From Toxoplasma gondii ME49 (lineage: Eukaryota > Apicomplexa > Conoidasida > Eucoccidiorida > Sarcocystidae): a stretch of 64,000 nucleotides of DNA. A program made the position numbers and the translations under genes. Under the pieces are notes generated by a model, which was given only the letters and a program-made list of their open reading frames with translations, was not told the DNA's origin and ran no database searches. Location of the stretch: NCBI RefSeq assembly GCF_000006565.2, contig NC_031468.1:372001-436000 (forward strand), read 5' to 3'. Of the stretch, positions 50,731 through 63,483 are shown piece after piece; the stretch's first letter is position 1, and each line of letters opens with the position of its first letter.

Positions 50731-53700
50731 AAGAGTAGCAGACTCTGTGACGAGCGAAGACCGCTTCAGGTTTCAAGTCAAGCCAGTCACGGAGCGTGAG
50801 ACAAGCCTACAAACACAGAAGCTTCACAGGCGACGGAGAGCCATGCGTTAAGAGCTCGAGAAAGGTCAAACGATATGAATGTCTTCGTGTTTTGATGACG
50901 CAGCTCCCTCGAAAAGGAAGGGTTACCTAGTCCGACACACTGGTCGTCCCGTCTCGCTCTTGTTTGAAGCTGCTGTGGTCGTTTGTGCGGTTATTGTTTA
51001 AGCAGGACAGATAGCTCTTTTGTTGGTCCCGCGCGACTGAGTGTGGAATTTCCGTTTTCCTTCCTTTGTTGTTTGAAGTTCGTTTATCGCGGGCTAGGAA
51101 CCGTTGCACAGCGTGGCGCGTGTCTCTTTTTTCTCTTTTCCCTGAGTTTCTCTTTTTCCTTGTCTTTCGCTTCTCTCTTTACTTTCGCCTCTTTTTATCG
51201 TTTTGCCTCCCCTTTCTGGATGGCGGATTCACCGCCGGCCGCCCTCGCGACTCCCAAGGCTGTGTGCCTGCTGCTTGTCGAAGGGCCTCGACGAACAAAT
51301 GCTTTTCTTCTGCTTTATCTCTTTTTAACGTGGACAGAAACGCAGCTGCAGTCCACACTCAGCGCCTGTGGCGTTTCGAGTTCCCTCGACCGTTTTTTTA
51401 CACCTTCGTTTGAGACAGCCATGTGAACGCAGGGGCGTGGGAGCCACTTAGGAATCGCCGACGCACTGTCCTGCGAGGCCTCAGCAATTTGACTAGCTGG
51501 ATGCTGCTCTCCTCTGTCTCGTCCGTTTCGCGATGCTTTACTCTGTTGATTTCTTTCTCTCCCTGTCGCTGTCTTTTACTCCGTTGCTCCGTCCCTGTCT
51601 TTCACAGAGTCGAGTTCTGCGTCGCGGTCTCCCTGTCTCTCCTTCCCTCGCTCTCTGCAGCTTCTTCAACTAATCCTCTATCTCCCGGTCTCGTCGGCGT
51701 CCTTTCTGAGCGTGTTTTCACTTTGCAGTTTCTTCACCTGTCTACAGGATTGCTTTCGCCCTTTGCTCAGTAGTTCGCAAATGCGTTTGAAGGAATACAG
51801 GGGGCAGCAGTGGTCTGCTCAACACAGAGTGTACAACCGGAAAGAAACAGCGAGTGAACACTCGCACTTTCGGCAATTCTCTATTCAGGGGAAAGCGAGC
51901 CAACCCAAATTTAGATGCAGTAATAGCAGTCGGTCTGCCGCACGGCAACAGAGCAGGTCTTCCTGCCCTGAGCACTCTGCCTGTCATGTGTTGATATCCC
52001 GGTGCGCGTTCTGCCCGCCGTCTCCCCGGGAAAGCCAAAAGTGACTTTTAAAAGCAGTGTGGCATTCTCAAAGTAAAAAAATAGGGCAAGCTTGACCGTG
52101 AGAGCGTCAGTGAAATACTGTGTTCCGACACTGGCTCTAGTCCCTTCGAGCACTGCTTCAAGACTCAAACGGTTCCCACCTTGCGTGTCTTCTGTGCAAT
52201 CGTGCACACGACAGGGCCGCATGCAAGGGAGAAGCACACTCAGTGCAGGCTACGTTCTTTGCTGGAATCTGCAAGAAAAAGGACGACGGCTTCCCCGACA
52301 CGCTGTCAATTTCCTTTTCTTCCAGCTGTTTCAGAAATGAGTGGAATCGCGAATGCATTTGAACTGGAGACATGGACACACTCACAGATCTAGAGTCTAC
52401 GACCCTGCAAGGAGATGTTGTTTGTAAGAGCTGCAGAAACCCACGTTTTTTGGGGGTCTTCTACGCCAGCTGACTTGAGAAACAGCTTTGGAGTCGTGCC
52501 TTGTTCACCTTATATACGGTGTTGAGAGAGGCTACCGTGGACACTGGCATTTTGTGGCGTCTGCGTCATCGGATTTCACAGCTTCTGCATCTGAAATAGG
52601 AACTGAACGTCTGTATCGTGCTTTTTGATAGCGTAGAAAAAGAGGTAAATGCCATCGGCAGCTCAGGAAGACTGCCGAACGGATGTGGACATCTGCACGG
52701 CGGCGAGAACGCGTAAAACAGACCAGACATGCTCACGCGAAGGGCGAAAGCGAAGTAGAAACGCGCCCAGCTCCAGAGTTTCTCTGCCGCTGTCGGAGCG
52801 GCACAGGCGCAAGCGGAAACATCGCAAGTGAACCTTTTCGACAAGGAAGAAGACCCGAGCCGAAACTGCAGAGCTTCCCTCTCACGTGGGTGCCCGGAAA
52901 AAAAGAGAAAACTGCGGAAGCATCTGTGGCTACGCATGCACGGGACGAAGATAGTCAACTGTTTGTGTCTTTGAAGGGCCATTGGAACCCCTCAGGAAAC
53001 GAAGGCCCACACATGCGCAGAGAGAACTGGAGAGAGGCCACACGCGGAGAGGCTAAATTGAGGAGGAACTGTCAGAAACGTAGACGAAACTCCTGCCGCT
53101 TCTCGATCTCAGCGGCGAGGGCGCAAACAACAGCAGGGCAGACGGGCAGACTCTGAGAGCGACGCACGCGCGTAAATCGACTCCAAAGCCCCGGCACCTT
53201 GCCACAAAGAAACGCCACATCCGTCGGACAAAGTACGGTAGATCAATGGTCAACAACTGTACATCTGTACCTGGAACTCCAGCGAGAGGCTCTTGGCACC
53301 ACGCGAAGCAGGGGGCACAACGAGCAGAAGAGAATGCCTAGAACGAGATTCCTTCCCAGTTGACTCGAAATGCCAGTGCCGCCGAGGTGCTTGACAGAAG
53401 CACAACAAGCGCAATCTAAGCTTGCGACTCTGTGCATACGCCGAAGATGGAAAAGACGCAGCCCCGAACTAAGGCTCCGTCTCCCCGCAACTCTGATCCT
53501 ACAGCTTCTCTGAAACCAAAGCTTTCTGAAATTGAAAGCAACCCACGCAGGCACTTGGCGCTCTCTTGCCTCACGGCGTGTCAAGCCACGAAGGAGACCG
53601 GAGAAACAAGAGAGCGGAAAAACGCAAGTCTGCGCGAGAGCAGCACAGTCAAGCGTTCAAGCCCCGGGCACTCCAGTGTCCTTTCCCACCGAAGGCCCCG

Positions 53701-54140
53701 AGTGACCGCTACTCGAGTTGGGGTCAGTATACCTAAACAAAAAAACAATGAACGACCTAATTACAGAAACACGTGACGGAAAGAAGAAACAATAGGGGCA
53801 ATACATGATGTAGACATATGTGAACTGTTCGAAAACTGCTATACACAGACGTAGCGGTATCGCGAAGTGTAGCTACGGACATATCAGCCTCAAAAATGTT
53901 ATTAATTAAAAACTGTGTATTTTCATAAATTGCCAGCGGTGGAGCAGTTGATATATTTATAGTTTTTCCATGGACAGTTTCACCATGTATATTGAGTACG
54001 GTGGTGAAGCTAAAAGCCGGGCAGCTAACTGTCCAGAGTGTTTCAGCCGGTTCGCGTCTCTGCCCATACATACCCGTCCGCCTGAGACACATGCATCTTC
54101 GTCCCTCTATACTAGTGTACACATCTACATCTACAAATAA

Positions 54141-54194
<54 letters not shown>

Positions 54195-54454
54195 AAACTT
54201 TCACGTGGCATCGATATTGCTGCTCTGAGTCGCTCGGCAAAGGAACATTATGGAGGCTATAGAATGTGCACACGTGATGGGCATACACACGTGCCGCATC
54301 TCTTGGATCTGCAAGACTGGATACTCGTACACATGCATGCATAAACAATATAAAATACATATATGCATATATATATATATAGGATACGAGGACGGCGGGC
54401 GGGTACTTATGTGCTCAGAAACGCACGTCCGTTTTTACTTGTCTCAAGTGGATC
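50731..54454. other. Convergent intergenic spacer between BRF1 and CAX
   Basis: The spacer holds the 3' ends of two converging genes. No exon with family similarity was found on either strand. From about 51,100 to 51,220 the + strand is C/T-rich like a Toxoplasma 5' leader and is followed by an ATG (51,220) opening 68 codons; this is listed as a finding, not as a gene. About 53,780-54,130 is clearly AT-richer and leads into a (TA)n tract, probably the distal 3' UTR of CAX or spacer. Confidence 0.55.
54145..54191. repeat. (TA)n microsatellite downstream of CAX
   Basis: A run of about 23 ta units sits 265 bases past the CAX stop codon (reading on the minus strand), so it probably lies in the CAX 3' UTR or just beyond. 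Confidence 0.9.
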
Positions 54455-57400
54455 CTACCAGAAAACAATTGCAATCATCAGGTAGGCGGCCATCAGCATC
54501 ACCCCTTCTAGCCAATTGCTTTCTCCGTCTTGAACGATGGCTGAAGAGAGAAAGACAAACGTCAGATGCACAAATGTAACTCCGCTGAGAAACCTAGACA
54601 CGCGTGCGCACAAGCAGATACCAAAGATATATATATATATATGCAGATTAATAGGAATGTGGTTTGCACTACCTACCTACACCTTGATCACCCACAACGG
54701 ATGTGAATGTACACAGACATATGCCGGACAATGTGCATGTGTGTGGACACAGACGTGCGTTTCTGCATCGGTATGTATACGCGTGATAATCGACAGGTCC
54801 TCCACGTTGCAGTACGAAGTCAAACACGCGGCAAGAGTTTCTGAAATTCCTTTTCGCTTCAGTCGATTCTCGCGCGGTCTGTTGGGTTGGAGGCCGAGGC
54901 GAAGCCCATCGCTGGCAAGTGCTCCAGCTCGCGAAAGGGCGCATGCAAAGCCGTCGCCGGCTCACACTCTCGATCCACTTATCGATAAGCTGTGGACACC
55001 CGCTTCTGAAACGCAGGACGCCACCTGTTTGCCGACTGTTGCAGCACGCGTCGTGGAAAGGCCTCCCCAGTTTTGAGTGGGGAAGGCGGTAAAGGCTTGT
55101 GCGGACTCTAGATGTTGTTCACTCAGTGAAGCGAGATGCAGCTCGAGACTTGTTTTCTTTTCTCCTTACCCATGGCGACGAGGACAGCCATCAAGAGGAC
55201 GAGAGCGTTCATGGGCTGAACTGCCAAAGTTAGCGGCTGGTCGAGCACCCAGCCGGCACAGACGGTGAACGGGAAGACAAAGAGGGCAATCTGCGCATGC
55301 ACGCAACGCGAAACGAAGCACGAAAGCGAGGAGATAGAGAAGAGAAACGCGACATTGCCTCGCCTCTCTACACGAGAAGTGAAGTCGAAAAACCGACTTC
55401 CGGCAGTCGAACCCCCAGACGCCGCCCGAATTCCTCAGAGGCAAATAGGGAGGAAGTCGAAGCGGTGGCCCCTGTCCGAAATGAAAAGAATGGTTTTGCG
55501 TTCAGTTCTTGACAGAAGCAGAACGCACGAGCCAGTTCGTGTTCTCTCCACAGTTTGGCAGTGGAGAGAGAAACGCGTCTTGCTTCCGCATCTTCGCGTG
55601 AGCGAAAACCCGGAGATGCGCCTCTGACTCCCCCCTCCGCCCGTGTCTCTCAGACAGCAAAGACGGCTAGTGGAATAGATGTGACCTTCAGGAGCAGAGG
55701 AGGCGCGACGCACCCTAATCGGCAGTCGACACAACCATCTCGTATGCAAGCTCTCGACCAGGAGTTGAGAGTCACCGAGGAATCTAAAAAAACGTGACAT
55801 CGTGACCTCAGGGGTTTAGAAAAACGCAGCGTTGCGAGATGTCAAAGCCTCTCGCCGGAGAGGCCGAGGCAGCAAAAACTCGCCCGGGCGCATTGCCTCA
55901 TAGAGGCAAAGCCAAGCGGAGTCATCCGGCCTCCAACGCCGCCTTTTTCGATGAGAAATGAGCCTTTTCTTCGAGTGTCTTCTCTCGTGCACTTCTTCAA
56001 TCTCTGAGGTCGGTTTTTCCAGTTGTTAGAACATGGTGTTAAAGTAGGATAGCTAAAACCTCCACACTGCACATAGGTTTTCGTTCATTATTCAGGGAGT
56101 GTTGAAAACGTCTGAAATGCAGCAGGTGAGCCTAGCCTAGACGCGTGGCTCTTCTCTGCGAATACGCGACAAGGCGCAAATGCGAGAAACTCCGATTCCT
56201 ACTTGACATCGGTACCCTTTAACCGACGTCGGGTGAATTCGTGACAATGCCTCGCCTCATAGAGACCGCGAAGGCTCTACCAGCTTCTCTCACTGAGGTG
56301 CGAGAGCGACATATGAAGCGTTTTTTCGACTTCCATTTCTCCTTCTGTCTTCCTACCTGAGCAGAGGACCCGACAGCCACACCCATCGCCAGATCCACTT
56401 TGTTTTTCATCGCTACGGTTACTGCAGTCAAGTGTTCGGCCGCGTTTCCTGTAAAAAAAGTCCAAAGAGTTCACCGAGATTTCGCGCATTGTGAAGAGCG
56501 CCCTTCTCTCCATTCCCCTCGTAGACACGAGTAAAGGCACTCAAGTGACCCCGAGGTTGCTGGGTTGTATCACTCGACAGAGCTCAGAAGAGCGACAGCC
56601 TGTCCGACGCCTCGGCGGAAGCCGAGCGGAGCTTCAGCCAGCGAGAGGGAAGGCTTGGAGAGAGGCGTCGACGAAGAACCGTGGAGCGCCAGCACGGGAT
56701 CGAGGTTTGAAAAGCAGATAACGATGGGGCCGTTCACACTGTCGTTCTTTTCTGTCTCTGCAGAAAGGCGAAACGAACGCGAGAGCGTCTGTCGCCTCGC
56801 TGCAAACGAGGCGAAGCAGCAGGTGTGCAGGTCGGGAAGCTGCAACCGACTTGAGGGTCACATCTCTCACTCGAAGGCGGCCAGAAAGCCTTGCGCTGCA
56901 CTTGACAAGCGCGATCGCCCGCGATTGTCGGAAGACGGAGAACCTGCCAGGTTGCGCGCTCTGTGAACATCTGTCTCGTTGAGGGATTGAACTCTTGCGA
57001 CTACTCTAATTCCTCTTACGGGGCGAGGAAAGGAACATTCGACGCTCGATTAAAACGCGATCGCTCGTGCACCTTACCGACAATGGGCAGCAGGATCACG
57101 CCGATGAAACTCTCTGGAAGCCCGTAGTTCGTGACGACGTCGTGAATCGATCCGACAAGATATTCTGCGGCAACGTCGAAAGCCAGCGACACGGACAACG
57201 CGTGGACGACTCTCTTTGCGCAGCTGTGACAACGCAAATGCGACCTGAAGGCGTCCCGTAGGGAGCCTCTGCAAGCCGGCAACTGACTTCCTCGAACCTT
57301 CTTTCACTTTTTGCGCCCGTCCACGGTCTCGACTCCACGCGCGTCGTCTCGCCTTTTTGCGTCTCTCCCCTTTGTGTCTCTACTGCAGAGGCAGTCGCTT

Positions 57401-60400
57401 CTCTCTTTCTTCTTTCGCTTCTGCTTTCTCGTCCCCGACCCCTGACTGCCGCGCTGGCTTCACTACGAGAACTACAGACGGGCAGCACTCTTGCTGTGAG
57501 ACGAGGTGAACCACAAACAAAAGCCAGCACGGCAAGGACGACTTCCTTGTGCGCCAGAACGTGACGCTGAACAGGCACCGATCGCCCTCGACGCCGCGCG
57601 CCCACAGCTACTCGTGATGGTCTGAAGCCATGCCTTCCTTCCTCCGTGGCTGCTGTGATGTCGCCTTCTCGTGCCTCTTTCCCTTCCCCCTTTTCTCTTC
57701 TCCAACTTCCACTCTCTGAGTTTCTTGTTCCGTGCGTCTGCTTCCTCTTTCCGCGCACTGGACAAAGCTCGGTCCTACCGGAGTGAACGGCGATGAGCAG
57801 CGTGACGATAAACAGCATCACAGTGGCAGCCTCCCAAGACATCGACGGCCACCCTTCTTCACCTGGGAGAGAAAACGGAATCGCCGAGAGGAAAAGAAGA
57901 AACGAGACGCCCCGATCGGCATCAGCCGTGTATACAGATATAGCTACAGATATACAAATGTATATCTGGAACTTTACATCGTATACCTAAAGCCAGACAG
58001 ATAAGGTACAGAGATACATATAAAATATATATATATATATATATGGAAGAAGCGATTGGAGTAAGTGCATGAATGAAGAGATGGAGATATGAATGTATAG
58101 ATTGATAGATGTATCCAAATGTGCCCCGAGCTTTCTGGGGAGTTCACGCTTCGAGTAGCCCTGGGGAATGGCGACGTTTGGATGGCACAAAGATATAGGG
58201 AAGGCAAGGAGAACACGAGAGACTCGGATCGACTAGTAGACAGAAGCACGAATGAAGGAGCAAAATAAAACGATCGAGCACTAAACGGGTATTTCCCCAA
58301 AAAGAAGGAACGAAAGTGTTCGCCAAGAAGAAATTTACAGAGAGGAAAGGCATGCATGATTCGAAAGAAAATAACCTGACAGAGAGGCAAGGAGAACAGT
58401 CGAACATGAAGGCATCGAGAGATGAAGCAGGTAAGTCTCGATATGAGGACCAGCTTGTGAGACACGCGGCTGAAACAAGAGAGAGCGAGAGGATGAGACC
58501 GAGAAGAAAGACGAAGCCAGAGCAAGACGACTGAGACTGAAGCGTAGAGACACCTCAGCAGGAAGGCGTTTCATAATTGCAAGGCATCGTTGGAAGGCTC
58601 AGACACAACAACAGCACCAGTCCGGCAGCTTGCGCGCCGTGTTTAGCGTCTTCAGAGATCAAGAAGAAAAGACAGACAAGGCGAGGAACAAAAGCATCGA
58701 TCCCACGCGCCTCGTTATCGCAAGGTCACCCCAAAATGACTTGCAAATCCATCACGCGCTCGGAACGCGGGAACAGGTGCCTCCTACCCTCTTCGTCGTC
58801 TCGGAAAAGATTCAGGTGTGTGTACAGCTGAAAGAAGAGAAAGAGGCAGTACGTCACCCCAATCAACACCGCGATCGTTCGGCTTATCTGAGGAAAACGC
58901 ATGCGCAGGACACACGCTGGCTGTACATAAACCAGCACAGCTAGCGGCCCTGTGGAGATCCCAAAAAGGACGAATTCATTTTTGCTGAAAACTTAGCAAA
59001 ACGTCCTCAAACATGGCACCTGTCCGTTCGCGAAAGCAGGCAGCATCCGCCGCATTCTGAAACTGCAGGACTCGAAAGATTACAATCCGTACAGGGATTC
59101 GTTTTATGTCCGTCTGTGAGTGTAGGTTAGGTCACTGCGTTGTACATGTATAACGAGTATGAACATGCGTCGACAATCTTGGCTGTACACGCGGAAGGGG
59201 TGCAGGCACAGATACGCAGGTGGACATAAATACGCCTTGTAGAGTGTGCGTGGTTGCGTTTGGATAAGCACTCGCAGGCGCTCTGAATGCGAAGATCAAT
59301 TTCGAGTTTTTCAAAGCCTGACTGCAAGCAAAAGGCGACGCAAAGTCCCGGTGCAGCACAAACCGAACGGTGGAGTCTAGAAGTTGACACCGACAGCTAC
59401 ACATAGAGAGCGAAAGGGACAGCTGTAGATGCACATGCATGTCGGAGACTCTCTGTTACCGCATGCACTGTGGACTTCGCACACACCTCCCGAGCTGCTT
59501 CCCCACGCCGCTGCATGCGCATCGTCTTTCGCCAGGTGTGCCTACACCCCAAGGGAATTTCTAAGAAGCGGCACCGCCACGTTAGGCTCGTGGCTCGGTA
59601 CTCGCGTCATGCGTTTTCCTCTCACTTTCGAGGCACTGACTCTCTCTACGCGTGTAGTCACCCATTGACTTGATCCGTTTCCTGTGACGACTTCGAGAAC
59701 CAACAGTTGCGTTGGCTGAAACTCGAGTCTCAAACGGAACTGTTGGGGCAGGCGAAGCCTCTGCTATGCGATTCGAGAACAGCAGCTGCACCCACTTGAC
59801 AAAGGGAAGGACAATTGCTCACTTTGATGATATCGTAGGTGGGATTTGCGTGGTCGTTCCCTGACGCAGCAACCGTGGGGATGACGATACTCATGCAAGA
59901 GAGAAGGAGGAGGGTGACGCTGCATGTTGCCCCTGAAGTGCACCCAGAAAGCAAGAAGAAAAACAAATGGATCACTCGACGCCCGTCCTCTCAAATCTCC
60001 TTAAATGTGCGTTGGTGTCTATCATCGCAGCGTGCAGATCTTCCCCCTTCCCCTCACACAGGACAGAGGGTGTTGAGAGACAGAGTTGAAAAGTGAACCG
60101 ACCAACCGGACCGTCACTTTCTGTCGGTTAAGCCTTGCGAAGCGGGTCCGACTCAACACTTCGAGAGGAGAAAAACCGAGACGTTTCGCGACTCCACACA
60201 CAACCCACAGAGTCTCACCGCTTCGCTTCTGAGTTCGCGCGTCTAGCTGTGACTGGCGTTCAACGAGACGGTCATGGGGGAAGAGACTTATGAATAGGTG
60301 AAATGCTGCTAGATCCCAAGGCGTCTCTCCTAGCCTGCTCAGTGACTTTAGACCTGTGTGTCGTGCCTACGATCGCCGCCACGCAATCTTCAGGTGCGGC

Positions 60401-61172
60401 CCGTCTCTTTTGTGCATGGCTGGATCTTTCCTCCCTTTGTTCGCCTGTCTCTCGCTCTCAGTTGACAGAGGTTTTCGCGCCTCCATTCTCCCCTCTGCCT
60501 CAGCAAAAAGGCATGTCGGATGATCGGCTCGGTTTGGTGGTTCGCTTACGGCATTGTCTGACACACGGCTGCGACTGCAGAAACAGGATTTTCTCCATTT
60601 CTCGTGACACATGAATCGAAATGCACACGGAGAGGAACGACTGTGGTCGCATGGAGCCTGACTTCCCGTCCTCTCCCTGCTTCTCCACTTAGCTGCTGGA
60701 CGAGAGCACACCCTCTGGAGAGCTTTGGACGCTTGACGGACAGCGAGCACTTTCTCGAGGCCAAAGGCCTGTTGCCTCACCTTTTTCGTTGAACTTTTGA
60801 ACGTGGTAGCGAATCCCACCGGCGAAAAACGACATGCCCAGCACGAGAAGCAAATTGGAGAGAATACTTCCCAGCATCGTTCCTTGAACGACTGACAGGA
60901 GGCCCTAAGGGCAGAGAAAGGAGTGTCTGAACAGACCCGCTTTTGTGCACAAAAACGGCTTGCATATACGTTCAGTGAGAACAGCGAACGTCGCCAGCAT
61001 CATCATTTTAAAGACAGTTCCTATTTCCACCAGCAGGATGCTTTGTAAAGTCGTGTCTGCACCCCGGGTGTCTGAGTGTTGAAACAAGACCCATACCGTC
61101 TTTCTGACACTCTGTTTTTGAGTCTATATGAATGTTTACATCATCCGCCCTAAGCACAGATGTACAAATGCA

Positions 61173-61203
<31 letters not shown>

Positions 61204-63483
61204 GTATTTGTGATGCGTCTCTATGAATAAATGCAGGCGAACACGAGTTGACGTTGCTCATGTCTTTCGCCCCCTATCGCGCATCCTTCGTGATTTACGT
61301 TCTTTCTTTTCTCGCTTCTCTGCTTCCATCTTTTTGACACGCTGTGTCCTTCTTCTTCTCCACCTCTTCTGCACATCTGCAGCCTTCGTCGTTGTTCTTC
61401 TTTTCGTCATCTCCTCTTGTTCGTGTATCGCCTTCTTTCTTCTCCTCTTCGTTCCTCCCTTTCTCTCTTCCCCGGTGTGTCCGCCGGCTCTTTCTTTGCT
61501 TGTCATTTCGTGTGAACTCTGGGTCTAGCCTTCGTCGACCTCACCACTCGCAAGGCTTGCACAGACATGATCATTTCCACTGCGTTGCCGAAGGTCGCGT
61601 TCAACAGGCCTCCAATGATTTCTGGAGAACAACGCCACAAAAAACAACGAACGCGACAGGTTCTCTTTCTTGGCCGAATCCCCTTCCGTTTCTCCTTCTG
61701 TGTCTCTCCCTGTCTCTGTTTCTCGTCGTTCGCAAGATGGTTTCCCGGAGGCAGGGAGAGCAAGCAGCGGCCTAGAGAGGGAGACAGGTGTGTTTCCTTC
61801 TCTCACTCGATGGTGGACTTGCTCTTTCCATCTCTCTCTCTGCATGAGACTTCACATCTCCACTGCCCGCCGAGGCCGGAAGTCTTCAGAGCGGTGAGGG
61901 CTCGACCTTCTCTCCCCTCTTATTTTCCGGTTCCCTTGACCGGTGCGTTTCTGTCTGAGCGGCTGCCTACCTCCAGTGTGGAGTGCGAGTTCTTCTGTGG
62001 CATTTCCAAGGAGCGACGCGAGGGGAATGAGAGCCAAGAAGTTGCAGATGAAAACAAACAGGGGCGATCCACTGCCGACGACGCTCCAGAACGACAGCGG
62101 GACGAAGAAGAGGAGCACATTCAGCCTGGAGCGCAGACGAAGGAACCAGGCACTTTGCGCGTGAGAGAGGGAGACCGAACAGACATAGGGACAACACAAG
62201 CGCAAACGAAGGAAAAGAAACAGAAGAAAAGGGCACGGTCGAATACCGTGTCTCTCTCTCGCTGCTGCAGGCAGAGCGCGAGGTGGGCCGACCGACACCC
62301 TGAGGCGCATGTAAGCGAGGCCTTCCAGAAAGTCTTGCAAGCCTCAACGCATGCACGATCACCGCCTCGTTCGTCACGGAGAGATGGTCCTCTCCCACTC
62401 AGGAGCCTGTCGTCTGGCGATGCTCGTAGGCGCCCTCAACTCGAAGTACCCGAGAGGTCCTCGGAGCTCCCAGTCTGACGCAGACGCCTTTACGAGTCGC
62501 AGAATCAAGCGCCCTTTCCTTCGCATGCAACGCAAGCCAAACGACCTCCCAGCAGCATGCTCCAAATGCAGCGAGTTCCCCTGCTGGAGACGGCACACAG
62601 CGCTCTCACCTGCAGGCGAGCATGGACCAAATGCGCTGCAGATCTTCCTTCAGAGTGAAGCGGTACTCTTCATTTGGGTCCTCTGCCTCTTCGTCGATGA
62701 CCCGAGAGTCGGCGGAAGAAGGAAGAAACGATCCACGTCCCTCTCCGCCGCCCAAGGAATTCCATCCTTCTGAAAGCAATCCCAGGTGAAGTTGGCGGCT
62801 CGGGGCGCCTGCCCCGGTCGTCAAGTGACAGACGGCTGCGCGCGCGAGAGAGAATGCAAAGGCGGAAGCACAGACGCTGACGACGGTGGAAACCAACACA
62901 CAGAAGAAGCGATCAAGGGCAAAGCAGCAGAGAGAGACAAGCAACAGACAGAACAGAGATGTGGACCTTCCGCAGAGAGTCAAAGGAGCCTGCAGCGAAG
63001 AAACATACACGAGGTGTGAATTCCAAAAAAACGCTTGTCCTCTTGAGCAATCTTCAGAGGGAGGCAGTTTTCGTGTGGTGGAGAAGCCAACGAAACACAA
63101 AGAACTGATGCGACGTCCACAGACAGATTTGTTTTCGTATCTCTCCTCCTTCGTTTTCGACCTCTCCTCCTTCGTTTTCGATCTCTCCTCCTCTCCCTTC
63201 ACTCCTCTTCGTTTTCTCCTCTCCCTTCTCTCCTCTTCGTTTTCTCCTCTTCGTTTTCTCCGTTCTCTCTGCCTTTCCTCGACTGCATCCCGGCACCCGT
63301 TCGGGTCGTACCGTCGTCGAGTTGAACGGAAATGCCTCGGCTGCCAGTCCCTCCGGGGCCTGCACTGCCCACGGACGCTTGCGGGGGGTGCGGGAGAATC
63401 ACCGAGGAGACTCGCGGCTTGTGAACAGGCTGCGACAGCGTCCGTCTCACGTACGAGGTCGCGCGAACGCGGCCCATCACCAT
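54455..63483 (-). CDS. CAX: CAX-family Ca2+/H+ exchanger (cation/proton antiporter)
   Basis: CAX proteins drive Ca2+ (or Mn2+) into acidic stores or out of the cytosol in exchange for H+. Exons, in reading order: 63483-63312, 62769-62610, 62125-61971, 61621-61545, 60904-60781, 59932-59823, 58887-58788, 57862-57779, 57164-57078, 56448-56357, 55290-55170, 54540-54455. They total 456 codons (455 aa), with every phase matching, and the length is normal for the family. The N-terminal ~110 residues are a hydrophilic leader ending at RIWSML. Alpha repeat c-1 includes [12 protein letters not shown] (151-162) and [10 protein letters not shown] with the acidic Glu178. TM segments follow at [55 protein letters not shown] and [17 protein letters not shown]. 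Alpha repeat c-2 is [10 protein letters not shown] (357-366) through VAVGSSAQ. The last helices are [16 protein letters not shown] and the C-terminal [20 protein letters not shown], then a TAG stop. The start ATG (63,483) sits in aagATGg. Exon 1 is the least certain because it has no family similarity, but its donor phase fits exactly. Confidence 0.92.
58026..58046. repeat. (TA)n microsatellite in CAX intron
   Basis: A short pure ta array lies in the intron between the CAX exons ending at 58,788 and starting at 57,862 (minus strand). Confidence 0.85.
61171..61203. repeat. (TA)n microsatellite in CAX intron
   Basis: A ta array flanked by short atgta variants lies in the intron between the CAX exons 61621-61545 and 60904-60781. 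Confidence 0.85.
63125..63270 (+). repeat. Pyrimidine-rich minisatellite in CAX intron 1
   Basis: Imperfect tandem units built from ctcctccttcgttttcgac and ctcttcgttttctc fill about 145 bases. On the minus (CAX) strand this is a purine tract that gives an artificial [15 protein letters not shown] open frame. In my model it lies inside the first CAX intron. Confidence 0.8.

Noticed and set aside
52566..53156. Overlapping ORFs of 138 (minus) and 157 (plus) codons in the convergent spacer
   Set aside because: Neither has a good start context, splice partners or recognisable sequence; the plus frame is Arg/Thr-rich and looks like non-coding sequence.
53432..53776. 114-codon + strand ORF, Ser/Thr/Arg-rich
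   Set aside because: It has no leader-like upstream region, no similarity and no partner exons; probably chance in GC-balanced spacer.
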